A stretch of 64,000 nucleotides of DNA from JAICSD01 sp035637115. Its GTDB lineage: Bacteria > Acidobacteriota > Vicinamibacteria > Vicinamibacterales > 2-12-FULL-66-21. Location of the stretch: positions 1 to 64,000 of the forward strand of contig DASPXV010000105.1 in NCBI GenBank assembly GCA_035637115.1. Reading direction: 5' to 3'. The position numbers and the translations under genes were made by a program. Shown here piece after piece: positions 17,011-25,732 of the stretch (positions are counted from its first letter, which is position 1; the number at the start of each line of letters is the position of its first letter). Below the pieces are notes generated by a model. The model ran no database searches and was not told the DNA's origin. It was given only the letters and a program-made list of their open reading frames with translations.

Positions 17011-17412
17011 CTACCGGATCGTTATCCTGCCGGTCCACTTGCTGCCGCCGGGCGGCGGATCGTCGTGGTCGTGGAAGCCGCAGCTGCGGATCGTATTCAG
17101 GTTCCCCGTCTCGCGGCTCTGTCCAGACTGCAGCAGGCCCACGGCGTTGAGTTCCGGGCAGTCGCTATGTTCCGGATGCGGATCGGACGCCATGTTATGA
17201 GCGCGAGAGTCGCTGTTTACGAAGAGGACGCGGGTGCCCTGCGTGACGTTGAGCAGCGTGGGGCTGACCCCGGCGGCGGTGATCGTGATCGTCGCGGAGC
17301 CGTTGGTAGGGGAAGCGGGAGAGCCTCCGCATGACGCCAAAACCATCAGAGTGGCCGCACCCGCCAGCCGTCGCACGTGCGCATTATTGCACGCCTCGGC
17401 ACGCCGCGACAT
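17011..17412 (-). CDS. Small cupredoxin-like lipoprotein
   Basis: An exported protein with lipobox LMVLASCGG and a plastocyanin-like fold of about 100 residues. Candidate copper ligands are the His in SRAHNMASDPHPEH and the Cys/His pair in SCGFHDH; the usual C-terminal Met is not evident. It is a paralogue of the protein at 18509-18925, with the shared block HxMASDPHPEH / HEIASDPHPQH. The start is uncertain. The ATG at 17427 would lie two bases from the divergent kinase start, so 17412 or a GTG at 17376 is more plausible. Probable role: periplasmic electron transfer or copper binding. Confidence 0.7.
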   Translation of the reverse strand: MSRRAEACNNAHVRRLAGAATLMVLASCGGSPASPTNGSATITITAAGVSPTLLNVTQGTRVLFVNSDSRAHNMASDPHPEHSDCPELNAVGLLQSGQSRETGNLNTIRSCGFHDHDDPPPGGSKWTGRITIR

Positions 17413-17429
17413 AATACCCGCGCCCATCC

Positions 17430-18920
17430 ATGACCCAGGTCCATCCCGTGTGCTCCGTCTGTGGTGTTGCGCGCACCGACGATTCTCCGGCGTGCACCTC
17501 GTGCGGCCACGCGTTCAGCGACGACGACGCCGCTACGGGCACGCATGCGCCGTTCTTCGACAGCGCGCGTGCCAATGCTGAAACTTTGGCGGGCGTCCCG
17601 GTCTCTCCGCGCGGGACCGGACCACTTATCGCCGGCCAGGCGTTCGGTCCTCGCTATCACATCATCCGGACGCTCGGCGCTGGCGGCATGGGCGTCGTTT
17701 ACCAGGCGTGGGACGCCGAGCTCAATGTCGCTGTCGCGGTCAAAGTGATCCGTCCGGAGGTCATTGGCGATCGAACCAGCGCCGCCGAAGTGGAGCGCCG
17801 GTTCAAACGCGAGCTCGTTCTGGCGCGGCAGGTCACTCACCGCAACGTCGTCCGCATCCACGATCTCGGTGAGCGGGACGGTATCAAGTACCTGACGATG
17901 CCGTTCGTCGAAGGGCAGGACCTGGCGAATCTGCTGCGCGAGCGGGGACGGCTGCCGGTGCCTGAGGCGTTGGCGATCGCCAGGCAGGTGGCGCACGGAC
18001 TTGCCGCCGCGCATCAGGTCGGCGTCGTCCACCGCGATCTCAAACCCGAAAACATCATGCTCGCGGCAGACGGCACCGCCCTGATCATGGATTTCGGGAT
18101 TTCGCGATCGATCAGCGGTACAGCCACGGCGACGGCGCTCGGCGGCGTGATGGGTACGCTCGAGTACATGGCGCCGGAACAGGCGCGAGGCGAGCTCGTC
18201 GATCCCCGGGCAGACATCTATGCATTCGGGCTGATTTTCTACGACATGCTGACGGGACGGCAGCGACTCGCCGGGCGCGACAATCCGATGTCGGAAATCA
18301 TGTCGCGGATGCACGCGGCGCCCCGGCCCTTGCGGCAGCTCGACGACACGATTCCAGAATCTCTCGAGCGCATCATCGCGCGCTGTATCGAACCGTCGGC
18401 GGAGAAGCGATTCGCGACGACCTCCGAGCTGGTGGCGACGCTGGAGGCGCTCACACCAGACGGGCACCCGCTGACCCTTGCGCGCACCCCATGGGCCCTT
18501 ATTGCACGTTATTGCACGACGATCGTGCCTTTCAGCGCGGGGTTCGAATCGTCCAAATGGTCATGGTACGTGCACGTTCCCGCGTTGGCGAAGGCATGCG
18601 TGACCTTCGTCTGCCCCGCGCCGATTGTGCCGAGCCCCGCCTCGATCGACGGGCAGCTGCCGTGCTGGGGGTGCGGGTCCGACGCGATCTCGTGCGACCG
18701 CGTGTCGTTGTTCACAATCGTCACCGACTGGCCGACCGCCACCGTCACGGATTTCGCGGTGACGCCGGAAGAGGAGATCGTGATCGTAGCGCCGCTCGCG
18801 CCCGTTCCGCCGTCGCGCACAACGACGGTGACGCCGCCGCTCGGAGAGTTGGGTGAACCGCCGCAGCCCGCGACCAGCGCCACGAGAGCAAGAGACGAAA
18901 GAACCGACGTACGTCTGTAA
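17430..18920 (+). CDS. Ser/Thr protein kinase, truncated; frame runs on antisense to a cupredoxin gene
   Basis: The real kinase part covers about residues 1-355. An N-terminal zinc ribbon (CSVCG...CTSCG) is followed by a Hanks-type kinase domain with the glycine loop LGAGGMGVVYQAWD, VAVKVIR, the catalytic loop HRDLKPEN, DFGIS and the APE-like MAPEQA. After LTPDGHPLTLARTP (about 18490), where such acidobacterial kinases normally continue with a membrane helix and a sensor region, the frame becomes the exact complement of the cupredoxin gene at 18509-18925. No stop occurs until 18920. The last 135 or so residues are therefore probably not a natural domain. The gene looks 3'-truncated, although a soluble kinase could still be made. 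Confidence 0.75.
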   Translation: MTQVHPVCSVCGVARTDDSPACTSCGHAFSDDDAATGTHAPFFDSARANAETLAGVPVSPRGTGPLIAGQAFGPRYHIIRTLGAGGMGVVYQAWDAELNVAVAVKVIRPEVIGDRTSAAEVERRFKRELVLARQVTHRNVVRIHDLGERDGIKYLTMPFVEGQDLANLLRERGRLPVPEALAIARQVAHGLAAAHQVGVVHRDLKPENIMLAADGTALIMDFGISRSISGTATATALGGVMGTLEYMAPEQARGELVDPRADIYAFGLIFYDMLTGRQRLAGRDNPMSEIMSRMHAAPRPLRQLDDTIPESLERIIARCIEPSAEKRFATTSELVATLEALTPDGHPLTLARTPWALIARYCTTIVPFSAGFESSKWSWYVHVPALAKACVTFVCPAPIVPSPASIDGQLPCWGCGSDAISCDRVSLFTIVTDWPTATVTDFAVTPEEEIVIVAPLAPVPPSRTTTVTPPLGELGEPPQPATSATRARDERTDVRL

Positions 18921-18925
18921 GCCAT
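18509..18925 (-). CDS. Small cupredoxin-like lipoprotein (second copy)
   Basis: A 138-residue exported protein with lipobox ALVAGCGGS and a cupredoxin domain. It has NNDTRSHEIASDPHPQHGSCPS, the candidate Cys in AGTCTYHDH and a C-terminal LKGTIVVQ strand. Paralogue of the protein at 17011-17412. It starts two bases after the stop of the minus-strand DUF5777 gene, so the two are in one operon. The opposite strand of the whole gene is an open continuation of the truncated kinase. The protein has normal family features, so I take this strand as the real coding one. Confidence 0.82.
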   Translation of the reverse strand: MAYRRTSVLSSLALVALVAGCGGSPNSPSGGVTVVVRDGGTGASGATITISSSGVTAKSVTVAVGQSVTIVNNDTRSHEIASDPHPQHGSCPSIEAGLGTIGAGQTKVTHAFANAGTCTYHDHLDDSNPALKGTIVVQ

Positions 18926-18927
18926 CG

Positions 18928-19806
18928 TCAGAAAAATTTCCGTGAGATGTTGAAGCCGATGTACCAGGAATCGCTGCTGACGCCGCCCCGCGCCAGCTGT
19001 CCGAGCGTGGTGCCGAACCCGTTCGAGAAATTGATCTGGAAGGTGTGGCCGCCCGCCCGCATCTCGATGCCGAGGCTGCCCTGGTCCACACCGGGCTTGT
19101 AGCCGGTCAGCCGCGGCGTCACTTCACCGATCAGGTACGTCGCGGGACGGATGCGCACGCGTCCGCCGAGGCCGACCATCGCCGTGTGCTGGTCACCCGT
19201 GTCGAACGGATTCGTATTCGCGACAAAAATCGGTTCAGCGTAGAGCGCCGCAACGCGTCCAACCTTGCGCGAGACGAGCAATCCGATCGCCGGAGACTTC
19301 TGATCGCGAAGATTGTTCTGTCCTTCGAACGTCGCGACGACGTCGAGGCCGAGCGGATGTCCGTCAGCCGTCTGCTGCAGAATGTTGTGCTGGCCGAAGA
19401 GTTCGATCGTGCGGTCGCTCGTGCGATGGATGCCGATCTGCGTGCCCGGCAGCAGCCCGTACCGCAACTCGAGCCCGATCTGCGCGCCGCTGTCGAATCC
19501 GAAGAAATCGTTCAACAGGTCGCTGAAGTCGCCGCGGCCCAGCGACCGCGTGAAACGATGCGTCACGCGGAACGCCATCTTGTTCGCCGGCACGCGGAGC
19601 GTCGTCGGCAGCGCCGCCAGGTTGAAGTCCGGCTGCAGCGGGTCTACGCGGATGTCCGGATCGGATGTGACCGGCGGAGGCGGCGGTTGCGGAGCAGGCG
19701 GCTGTGGAGCGGGCGGTTGCGGCGCGGGCGTCTGCGCATGCGCGGGTCCTGCAGCAAGCGCGAGGAGGACACACGTACCCCAGACGGCCTTGGAAAAAAT
19801 TCTCAT
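18928..19806 (-). CDS. DUF5777-type outer-membrane beta-barrel protein
   Basis: A 292-residue exported protein. It has a signal peptide ending PAHAQ and a Pro-rich repeat (PQPPAPQPPAPQPPPPP). The barrel-like remainder contains NKMAFRVTHRFTRSLGRGDFSDLLNDFFGFDSGAQIG, GLLPGTQIGIHRTSDRTIELFGQHN and a C-terminal aromatic ending FNISRKFF typical of outer-membrane insertion signals. The family is linked in other genomes to small c-type cytochrome or cupredoxin-like proteins, which fits the cupredoxin gene just downstream. Function unknown. Confidence 0.75.
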   Translation of the reverse strand: MRIFSKAVWGTCVLLALAAGPAHAQTPAPQPPAPQPPAPQPPPPPVTSDPDIRVDPLQPDFNLAALPTTLRVPANKMAFRVTHRFTRSLGRGDFSDLLNDFFGFDSGAQIGLELRYGLLPGTQIGIHRTSDRTIELFGQHNILQQTADGHPLGLDVVATFEGQNNLRDQKSPAIGLLVSRKVGRVAALYAEPIFVANTNPFDTGDQHTAMVGLGGRVRIRPATYLIGEVTPRLTGYKPGVDQGSLGIEMRAGGHTFQINFSNGFGTTLGQLARGGVSSDSWYIGFNISRKFF

Positions 19807-19942
19807 TGGCGTCGATTATCGCAAAGGCAGTGCCCGCGAAACGGGCGCCAAACGTGACAAAACCGGGGCATTTTCTTTCTGCACGGGTAACCGCTTACGT
19901 GATGCGTAAATCACTATATGCGTGTTCCGCGTGCGGCGCGCG

Positions 19943-21310
19943 TCACTCGATACGGTGCTTCGCGAGGTAATAACTCAGAGCGCGCTGGCTGATTCCCATC
20001 AACTCGGCGGCGTCTTTTTTGACTCCGTTGGCGCTTTCCAATGCCCGCCGCACGCTCTCGCGTTCGGCCCAATCGAGGTTCTGCCGCAGCGACATGGACG
20101 GCAGGCCGGCGACCGGCGCGCTGGTCACGCCGAGCAGCCGCACGACTTCCGGACCGATCGTGGAGCCGGGTGACAGGACGACGGCGCGCTCGACGGTGTT
20201 CTCCAGTTCGCGCACGTTGCCGGGCCAGTCGGCGTTCTTCAATGCGTCCAGCACGCCTGCTTCCATGCCCTCAATGCGCTTGCCCGCGCGTTGCGCGTGC
20301 TTGCGAACGAAGTGATCGACGAGCAGCGGGATATCGTCGCGGCGCTCGCGCAGCGGCGGAATGTGGATCGGGATGACGTTGAGCCGGTAATAGAGATCCT
20401 CCTGGAACCGGCCGTCGGCAACCATCTGCCGGATGTCGCGGTTCGTGGCCGCGATCACGCGCACGTCCACTTTCTGGCTGCGCTCAGAACCCAGCGGCTC
20501 GAACTCCCGTTCCTGCAGCACGCGCAACAGCTTTGCCTGCAGCGGCTGCGCCATCGTCCCGATCTCGTCGAGGAAAATGGACCCGCCGTCAGCAAGCGCG
20601 AACTTGCCTTTCTTGTTGTTGAGCGCGCCGGTGAATGCGCCGCGTGTATGGCCGAACAGCTCCGATTCCAGCAGGTTTTCAGGGATGGCGGCGCAATTGA
20701 CCTTCACGAGGGGCATGTCGCGCTGCGCGCTGTGGTAGTGAATGGCGCGCGCGACCATCTCCTTGCCCGTGCCCGTCTCGCCGGTGATGAGGACGGTACT
20801 CTTGGATTTCGCGACTATCTCCGCCGTCCGGATCACGTCCTGGATGCGGCGGCTGCGGCCGACGATGCCGTACTGGTTGAACTCCTCGTCGCGTTCGCTG
20901 AGCAGGTAGCCGTGCTGCGTGCGAAGTCGCTGGTGATCGAGCGCGCGGTTCACCACAACCAGCAGCTCGTCGACTTCGAAGGGTTTCTGCAGGTAATCGA
21001 GCGCGCCCAGTTTCATCGCCTCGATGGCGCTCTCGACGGTGGCGTGCGCCGTCATCATCAGGATTTGCGGCCGGTCCGCCGCGGGTATCGTGGCGACCAG
21101 CTCGCGAATCAAGTCGAGGCCGGTCAGCTCCGGCATCAGGTTGTCGACGACGAGCACGTCGAACGTGCCGCGCGCGAGCAGCCGCTGCGCCTCGCGCGGA
21201 CTGCCGATCGAGACGACTTCGTGTCCCTCTTCGCGCAGCGCCTCCGCGAGGGCGTTGCGGATCTTCGCCTCGTCATCGACGAGGAGAATCGAGCCATGGG
21301 TTCTGGTCAT
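19943..21310 (-). CDS. Sigma-54-dependent response regulator, NtrC family
   Basis: A 455-residue activator. The receiver domain (about 5-125) has a phosphoacceptor Asp in VLVVDNLMPELTG. The AAA+ domain has Walker A GETGTGKE, the sigma-54 contact loop GAFTGA intact, and Walker B GGSIFLDEIG. A Fis-type C-terminal helix-turn-helix ends KDAAELMGISQRALSYYLAKH. It overlaps the sensor kinase stop as ATGA and is the last gene of a four-gene operon (porin, copper protein, kinase, regulator). It would activate a sigma-54 promoter elsewhere or upstream; I found no clear -24/-12 site by eye. Confidence 0.95.
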   Translation of the reverse strand: MTRTHGSILLVDDEAKIRNALAEALREEGHEVVSIGSPREAQRLLARGTFDVLVVDNLMPELTGLDLIRELVATIPAADRPQILMMTAHATVESAIEAMKLGALDYLQKPFEVDELLVVVNRALDHQRLRTQHGYLLSERDEEFNQYGIVGRSRRIQDVIRTAEIVAKSKSTVLITGETGTGKEMVARAIHYHSAQRDMPLVKVNCAAIPENLLESELFGHTRGAFTGALNNKKGKFALADGGSIFLDEIGTMAQPLQAKLLRVLQEREFEPLGSERSQKVDVRVIAATNRDIRQMVADGRFQEDLYYRLNVIPIHIPPLRERRDDIPLLVDHFVRKHAQRAGKRIEGMEAGVLDALKNADWPGNVRELENTVERAVVLSPGSTIGPEVVRLLGVTSAPVAGLPSMSLRQNLDWAERESVRRALESANGVKKDAAELMGISQRALSYYLAKHRIE

Positions 21311-23052
21311 GCTGTACGAGTCCCGCCAACGTCGAGGGGGAGCTCGATGCGCACGTCCGTACCGCGCGCGGGTTCGCTCGCGACCGTGATTCGTCCGCCG
21401 AGTCCCTCGATGATGTTGCGCGAGATCGCAAGACCGATGCCGGTTCCCGTCCGCCGTGTCGTGAAATAGGGATCGAACACGCGCGGCAGGTCCGCGGTGG
21501 CGATCCCGGCGCCAGAATCACTGACGGTAATGGCCACGTGACGCGAGTCCACGCGCGCGGTCCGCACCCGCACGCCCTGCGCCCCCTCGCCTCCCTCCAC
21601 GGCCTGAATCGCATTGCCGATGATGTTGACGAGCGCCTGCCGGAGCCGCTCCGCGTCGGTGCTGGCGTGCGGCAGGTCGGGATCGAGAGCCAGCCGGACG
21701 CCGTTCGCACCGGCAGCCGCCTCCGCCGCGCGCACGGCATCCCTCGTCAGCGCGTTCAGGTCCGCCGGCGCCACCTCGAACTTGATCGGCCGCGCGAAGT
21801 CGAGGACCTGCGCGACGATCCGGTTCAGGCGCGAGATCTCTTCGTCGATGTCTTCCGCGGCAGCCAGAACCTGCTCGGGACGCGCGTCGTCACGGCGGAG
21901 TCCGCGCAGCGACGTCTTGATGATCATCAGCGGATTCCGGATCTCGTGCGCGATGACGGTAGAGAGTCGCCCGAGCGACGAGAGCCGCTCGCGCTGTGCC
22001 GCGTCACGCTGGAAGCGTTCGATCGAATCGGTCATCGAGTTGAACGTCGTCGCCAGGAGCCGCGCGTCCTCGTCCTGCCAGCGTGCGTCGGGCGTCGGGA
22101 TGCGCCGCGACAGGTCGCCGCTCGACGCCATCTCGCGCATCGTCGACGTAATGGTACCGAGCGGGCGCGTAATTGTCCGCGCCACGGCGTAGCTGAAAAG
22201 TACCGCAACGAGCACGGCGACGAGCGCGGTGGCGGCGAGCAGCGTGTGAAGCTGGCCGAGAAAGCGCAGCCGCTCGGTCTGCGATCGCAGCACCAGATCC
22301 ATCGGTTGTCCGTTCGGGCCGGGCGGCCCGAGCGCGTTCACGAAGGCGAGATACGCCTCGTCGCCGAGCTGGATCTTCGAGGAGCTGCCCGGCCGGTCCA
22401 GGAGCGGGGCGAGCGCCGGCCAGGTGGCGGGCGGGAGCGTCGCGGCCAGAATCCGGCCGTTCACACCGAAGGCGATCTCGCTGTGCGTCAGGTTCTTGAA
22501 GCGCGTGGCCTGGGTGTTATCGAGAATAGCGCCCAGAATCAGCGTGCCGAGGATGTCCTTGTCCACGAGGATGGGGACTGACTTGATCAGCAGGATGCCG
22601 CCGCGCGTGGGCCAGAACGCTTCCTTCTCGTCCGGCGCCGACTGCCTCGTGATGGTTGCGGCTTCGAAGACCGCTTCGGGGACGTCGGTCATTCCGAGCC
22701 TGACGAGCACGCGCCCGGTGTTGTCGGCAATCGCGAACAGCTCAGTGTTGGCCAGCTGCGAATGATATTTTTTCGCGATGGGCTCGAGTGTCGCGGGATC
22801 GCGCGTGTCCACCGCCGCCTTCAGGACGGGAAGGTCGGCAATCAACCGTGCGTCAAGCCCGAAGTTCTCGAAACTGAACTTCCGGTATTCGTCGACCAGC
22901 GTCGCGGCTTCGATGATGCCGCGCTGCAGCTCGGCGTCAGCCTGCCGTGAAACGGCGCGGTTGACGATGTAGATGGCCACCGCGATGGACAGGACCGCGA
23001 TCAGCGCGGTCGCGAAGAAGATTCTGTTCGTGAGCGACGAGAACGCGTTCAT
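21307..23052 (-). CDS. Membrane sensor histidine kinase, NtrB/AtoS-like
   Basis: A 581-residue kinase. The first membrane helix is at about 10-30, followed by an extracytoplasmic Cache-like sensor domain to about 250 and a second helix at about 255-285. HAMP follows (ITRPLGTITSTMREMA), then HisKA with VIAHEIRNPLMIIKTSL, and HATPase with NIIGNAIQAVEGG, DSGAGI and TGTGIGLAIS. I chose ATG at 23052 (MNAFSSLTNR), which overlaps the stop of the preceding copper-protein gene as ATGA. It is the partner of the NtrC-type regulator immediately downstream. The signal may be copper or redox related, given the operon. Confidence 0.93.
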   Translation of the reverse strand: MNAFSSLTNRIFFATALIAVLSIAVAIYIVNRAVSRQADAELQRGIIEAATLVDEYRKFSFENFGLDARLIADLPVLKAAVDTRDPATLEPIAKKYHSQLANTELFAIADNTGRVLVRLGMTDVPEAVFEAATITRQSAPDEKEAFWPTRGGILLIKSVPILVDKDILGTLILGAILDNTQATRFKNLTHSEIAFGVNGRILAATLPPATWPALAPLLDRPGSSSKIQLGDEAYLAFVNALGPPGPNGQPMDLVLRSQTERLRFLGQLHTLLAATALVAVLVAVLFSYAVARTITRPLGTITSTMREMASSGDLSRRIPTPDARWQDEDARLLATTFNSMTDSIERFQRDAAQRERLSSLGRLSTVIAHEIRNPLMIIKTSLRGLRRDDARPEQVLAAAEDIDEEISRLNRIVAQVLDFARPIKFEVAPADLNALTRDAVRAAEAAAGANGVRLALDPDLPHASTDAERLRQALVNIIGNAIQAVEGGEGAQGVRVRTARVDSRHVAITVSDSGAGIATADLPRVFDPYFTTRRTGTGIGLAISRNIIEGLGGRITVASEPARGTDVRIELPLDVGGTRTA

Positions 23053-23732
23053 TTGATGCTGAAGTCCGCGTCGGTGTCGCCACCGTTCTCCCCGATTGTG
23101 ATCGTCCGCCGCGGCGAATCCCCATGCACCGTCTCGTTCCACAGGACCACGGTGTACGTCCCAGGCGGAACCCCTTCGATTCGATAGCGACCCTCTTCAT
23201 CGGTCACCGCGAAGAACCGGTGCGCAAACACGAGGATGAACGCGCTCATGTGCGAGTGGATGTCGCAGAATACGCGGACGACCCCGGGACGTTCGAAGCG
23301 GACTGCCTTCGACCGGCCCGCGGCGTAGCGCCCCAGGTTGAAATCCTTCGTCTTGGAGAGCGAGAACACGTTGTGGTACGTGTTATCGCCGTTCGGAAAA
23401 TCCACATAGGTACCAGCGACGATCGCCAGGACGTGCGGCACGAACCGTTCGTTGCGTTGATCCATGCGGCCGCGGTGCTCTTCGTTCTGTTCGAAGGCGG
23501 CGCGCGGCGCTGTTTCGAGATAGACGACGCTGCGCCGGCGTTCCTGGGGATCGCGGCTGCCGCCCATGCCAAGCGCGGCCGCGTCAGCACGCGAGTCGCG
23601 AAGCGAACGCTCGACGTGAATGTCCACTCGACCGCGGATGGCGCCGGTTGCCGACGGCTTCCCCGCGGTAGCGTGAACGGACGCGGAAGTCAGGCCGAGG
23701 GCGCAGAGGATGCAGAGGATGGGGAAGCGCAT
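23049..23732 (-). CDS. Exported blue-copper (plastocyanin-like) protein with regulatory-like repeat
   Basis: A 227-residue protein with a signal peptide (MRFPILCILCALGLTSASVHA). A cupredoxin-type domain shows type-1 copper ligands: His in NTYHNVFS and the Cys-His-Met cluster in VFCDIHSHMSAF. The end (DEEGRYRIEGVPPGTYTVVLWNE) resembles a carboxypeptidase-regulatory or transthyretin-like strand. Start and preceding stop overlap as TGATG. Such proteins are annotated elsewhere as methylamine-utilisation-like; electron transfer or copper storage is plausible. Confidence 0.85.
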   Translation of the reverse strand: MRFPILCILCALGLTSASVHATAGKPSATGAIRGRVDIHVERSLRDSRADAAALGMGGSRDPQERRRSVVYLETAPRAAFEQNEEHRGRMDQRNERFVPHVLAIVAGTYVDFPNGDNTYHNVFSLSKTKDFNLGRYAAGRSKAVRFERPGVVRVFCDIHSHMSAFILVFAHRFFAVTDEEGRYRIEGVPPGTYTVVLWNETVHGDSPRRTITIGENGGDTDADFSIK

Positions 23733-24925
23733 CAAAACCAGTAGGAAAGCTGCGCGGACACGAAGGTGCGCCTGGTGACGCGACCGGCATCGCGTTTGTT
23801 TCGCTGGACGACCACACGCGACACGAGATTGCGCATCAAGTACACGCCGCCCCCCGCTTCCATGCGTCTCACCGGCGCATCCCATGGCGTCGGTGCGCCG
23901 GCGAAGAACCGCTGGCCGCGGATTTTCGAAAACGTCAGACGATCGATGCGCGCCGCCGCGAAGAACCGTGGCGTCAGGCGATAGCGTCCCTCCACGAATC
24001 CCGCGCGCGCCTTCAACGGTCCGTCGATTCGCGGAAGATTGAGCGCAGGCAGGTTCCAGCTGCTCTCGATGAACTCGCCGCGTATCAGGAAGTAATCACG
24101 CGAGTACTCCGCGTCGGCGCCGAGCGCGCGCTGCGCGTATGTCTTGCGGCCGAGAAGCGGCGCGTAGGTATCGCCGATCGCGCGCGTCAGGAACTCCCCG
24201 CGCGATGCGGACGCGCCGAGGACCAATCCGACCGCCGGCGTCCAGCCAACGCGTCCTGCGATCTGCCGTCCGCCATTGTCGTCGTCGACGCGCGGGTTCG
24301 CCAGCGTGCCGGTTGTCAGCGCGATGGACCCATCCAGGTGACCGGCCGCGGCGTGCGCCTCGACGCCCGTGTCCCAGCGATATGCGCTCACGATCGGCAC
24401 GCCCGGACCCGGTGTCGTGATCCCCACGGGGAAACTCGATTGCCATCCGCGCGCGCGCATGAACAGGAGATCGTCCGCCGAGCCAGGGATCGCATCCGGG
24501 CGAAGCGACGTGAGGTACTGGTAGGCGAGCGGATAGCCGATGAGCGGGTTCGCGTCGGCTCCGTAGCTGCGCCGCGCGAACGCGCCAAACACCGGTGGAA
24601 TCCGGCCGGCCTGGACGTCGAACGTACGTCCCTTGAACGGATGCACGCGCACGTAAAGCGCGCGAGGCACCAGGTGTTCGGCATTCTCGGACCTGAGCTC
24701 CGTCAGAAAGGCCAGCCGCTCGCTCGGGCGCCACATCCCCGAGAGCGCCACCCGGAACATCCGCAGAGCATTGTGCTCGTAGTCGGTGTAATTGAAAAAG
24801 GCGATGTCGTCGCGGCTGCCGATCGTCGCCGTCGCGTCGCCGCTCACGGTTATCTGCGCGCGCGCCGGCGTCGCGCAGGCGGATGCGAGCAGGAGGATGG
24901 CGGCGAGACGTCGCCAGGTACACAT
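23732..24925 (-). CDS. Outer-membrane beta-barrel (porin-like) protein
   Basis: A 397-residue protein with signal peptide MCTWRRLAAILLLASACATPARAQ and alternating amphipathic strands. It has frequent YALG/RGEF-type turns and a terminal aromatic LSYWF. It contains no recognisable enzyme motif. First gene of the operon that continues with the copper protein and two-component pair, and divergent from the ferredoxin gene by only 21 bases. It may be the channel for the substrate or metal sensed by the system. Confidence 0.75.
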   Translation of the reverse strand: MCTWRRLAAILLLASACATPARAQITVSGDATATIGSRDDIAFFNYTDYEHNALRMFRVALSGMWRPSERLAFLTELRSENAEHLVPRALYVRVHPFKGRTFDVQAGRIPPVFGAFARRSYGADANPLIGYPLAYQYLTSLRPDAIPGSADDLLFMRARGWQSSFPVGITTPGPGVPIVSAYRWDTGVEAHAAAGHLDGSIALTTGTLANPRVDDDNGGRQIAGRVGWTPAVGLVLGASASRGEFLTRAIGDTYAPLLGRKTYAQRALGADAEYSRDYFLIRGEFIESSWNLPALNLPRIDGPLKARAGFVEGRYRLTPRFFAAARIDRLTFSKIRGQRFFAGAPTPWDAPVRRMEAGGGVYLMRNLVSRVVVQRNKRDAGRVTRRTFVSAQLSYWF

Positions 24926-24946
24926 GTGGTGTTATATAGTTATAGC

Positions 24947-25207
24947 GTGGCGTATATAATCTGCGAACCCTGCATCGGGACGAAGGATACCGCGTGCGTG
25001 GACGTCTGCCCGGTGGACTGCATACACCCGCGCAAGGACGAGCCCGAGTTCGCGACCGTCGAGCAGCTGTTCATCCATCCGGACGAGTGCATTGACTGCG
25101 GCGCATGCGTGCCGGCGTGCCCCGTGGAAGCGATCTTCGCGCTCGACGAGACGCCGGACAAGTGGAAGGGGTTCATCCCCAAGAACGCGCAGTTCTTCCA
25201 GAAGTAG
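24947..25207 (+). CDS. Ferredoxin with two iron-sulfur clusters
   Basis: An 86-residue ferredoxin starting with GTG (MAYIICEPCIGTKDTACVDV). The first cysteine set is CEPCIGTKDTACVDVCPVDC and the second is CIDCGACVPACP. This is the short acidobacterial/actinobacterial type, with a 3Fe-4S or 4Fe-4S plus a 4Fe-4S cluster. It would act as a low-potential electron carrier. Only about 20 AT-rich bases separate it from the divergent porin start, so promoter and leader must overlap that gene. It could serve the box oxygenase, but nothing in the sequence proves that. Confidence 0.92.
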   Translation: MAYIICEPCIGTKDTACVDVCPVDCIHPRKDEPEFATVEQLFIHPDECIDCGACVPACPVEAIFALDETPDKWKGFIPKNAQFFQK

Positions 25208-25210
25208 CGA

Positions 25211-25732
25211 TTAGCTGCAGCGGCTCTCGAGTTCCTGCCGCGCCTTCAGGCGTTCCGCACGGCGCTGCTCCGCCTGCGCCGCTTTCTGGCGCTCGTCGTC
25301 TGTCTCCAGCACGAGCGGCGGGATGGCGACACGGCGTCCCTCGCGATCGATCGACACGAACGTCAGGTAAGCGCGGCTCGTCATCCGGCGCAGGCCCGTC
25401 AGCGTCTCTTCCGAGAAGACCTCCACCTCAACCTCGAGCGACGTCGTCCATACTGCGCTGACGCGCGCCTTCAGGATGATCAGGTCGCCGACCTTGATCG
25501 GATGGAGGAACTGCAGGCCGTCCACCGCGGCGGTGACGAGCAGGCTGCGTGTGTGCCGATGGCAGGCGATCGCTCCGGCGATGTCGATCAGGTGCATGGC
25601 TGTGCCGCCCAGGAGGAACCCCAACGGGTTCGCATCGTTGGGCAGGACCACCTGCACCATCTCGGTCGCGGAGTCCGAAGCCGGTTTCGGACGCATGCTG
25701 AGCGCAGGCGAACCGGTCAGTTCCTGTGGCAT
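25211..25732 (-). CDS. Acyl-CoA thioesterase, YciA/BACH hotdog family
   Basis: A 173-residue hotdog protein that hydrolyses acyl-CoA. Family marks are VLPNDANPLGFLLGGTAMHLIDIAGAIACHRH with the catalytic Asp/Asn region, DGLQFLHPIKVGDLI, and SRAYLTFVSID. A charged C-terminal tail (ERQKAAQAEQRRAERLKARQ) forms a helix. The gene overlaps by 16 bases the 3' end of the upstream zinc-finger gene and converges on the ferredoxin. Confidence 0.9.
   Translation of the reverse strand: MPQELTGSPALSMRPKPASDSATEMVQVVLPNDANPLGFLLGGTAMHLIDIAGAIACHRHTRSLLVTAAVDGLQFLHPIKVGDLIILKARVSAVWTTSLEVEVEVFSEETLTGLRRMTSRAYLTFVSIDREGRRVAIPPLVLETDDERQKAAQAEQRRAERLKARQELESRCS

Noticed and set aside
18550..18920. C-terminal extension of the Ser/Thr kinase as a genuine new domain
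   Set aside because: It is the complement of a well-formed cupredoxin gene with signal peptide and copper ligands; kept only as an observation about truncation.
24338..24946. N-terminal extension of the ferredoxin frame (to 289 codons)
   Set aside because: The upstream part is antisense to the porin gene; the ferredoxin family begins at the GTG at 24947.
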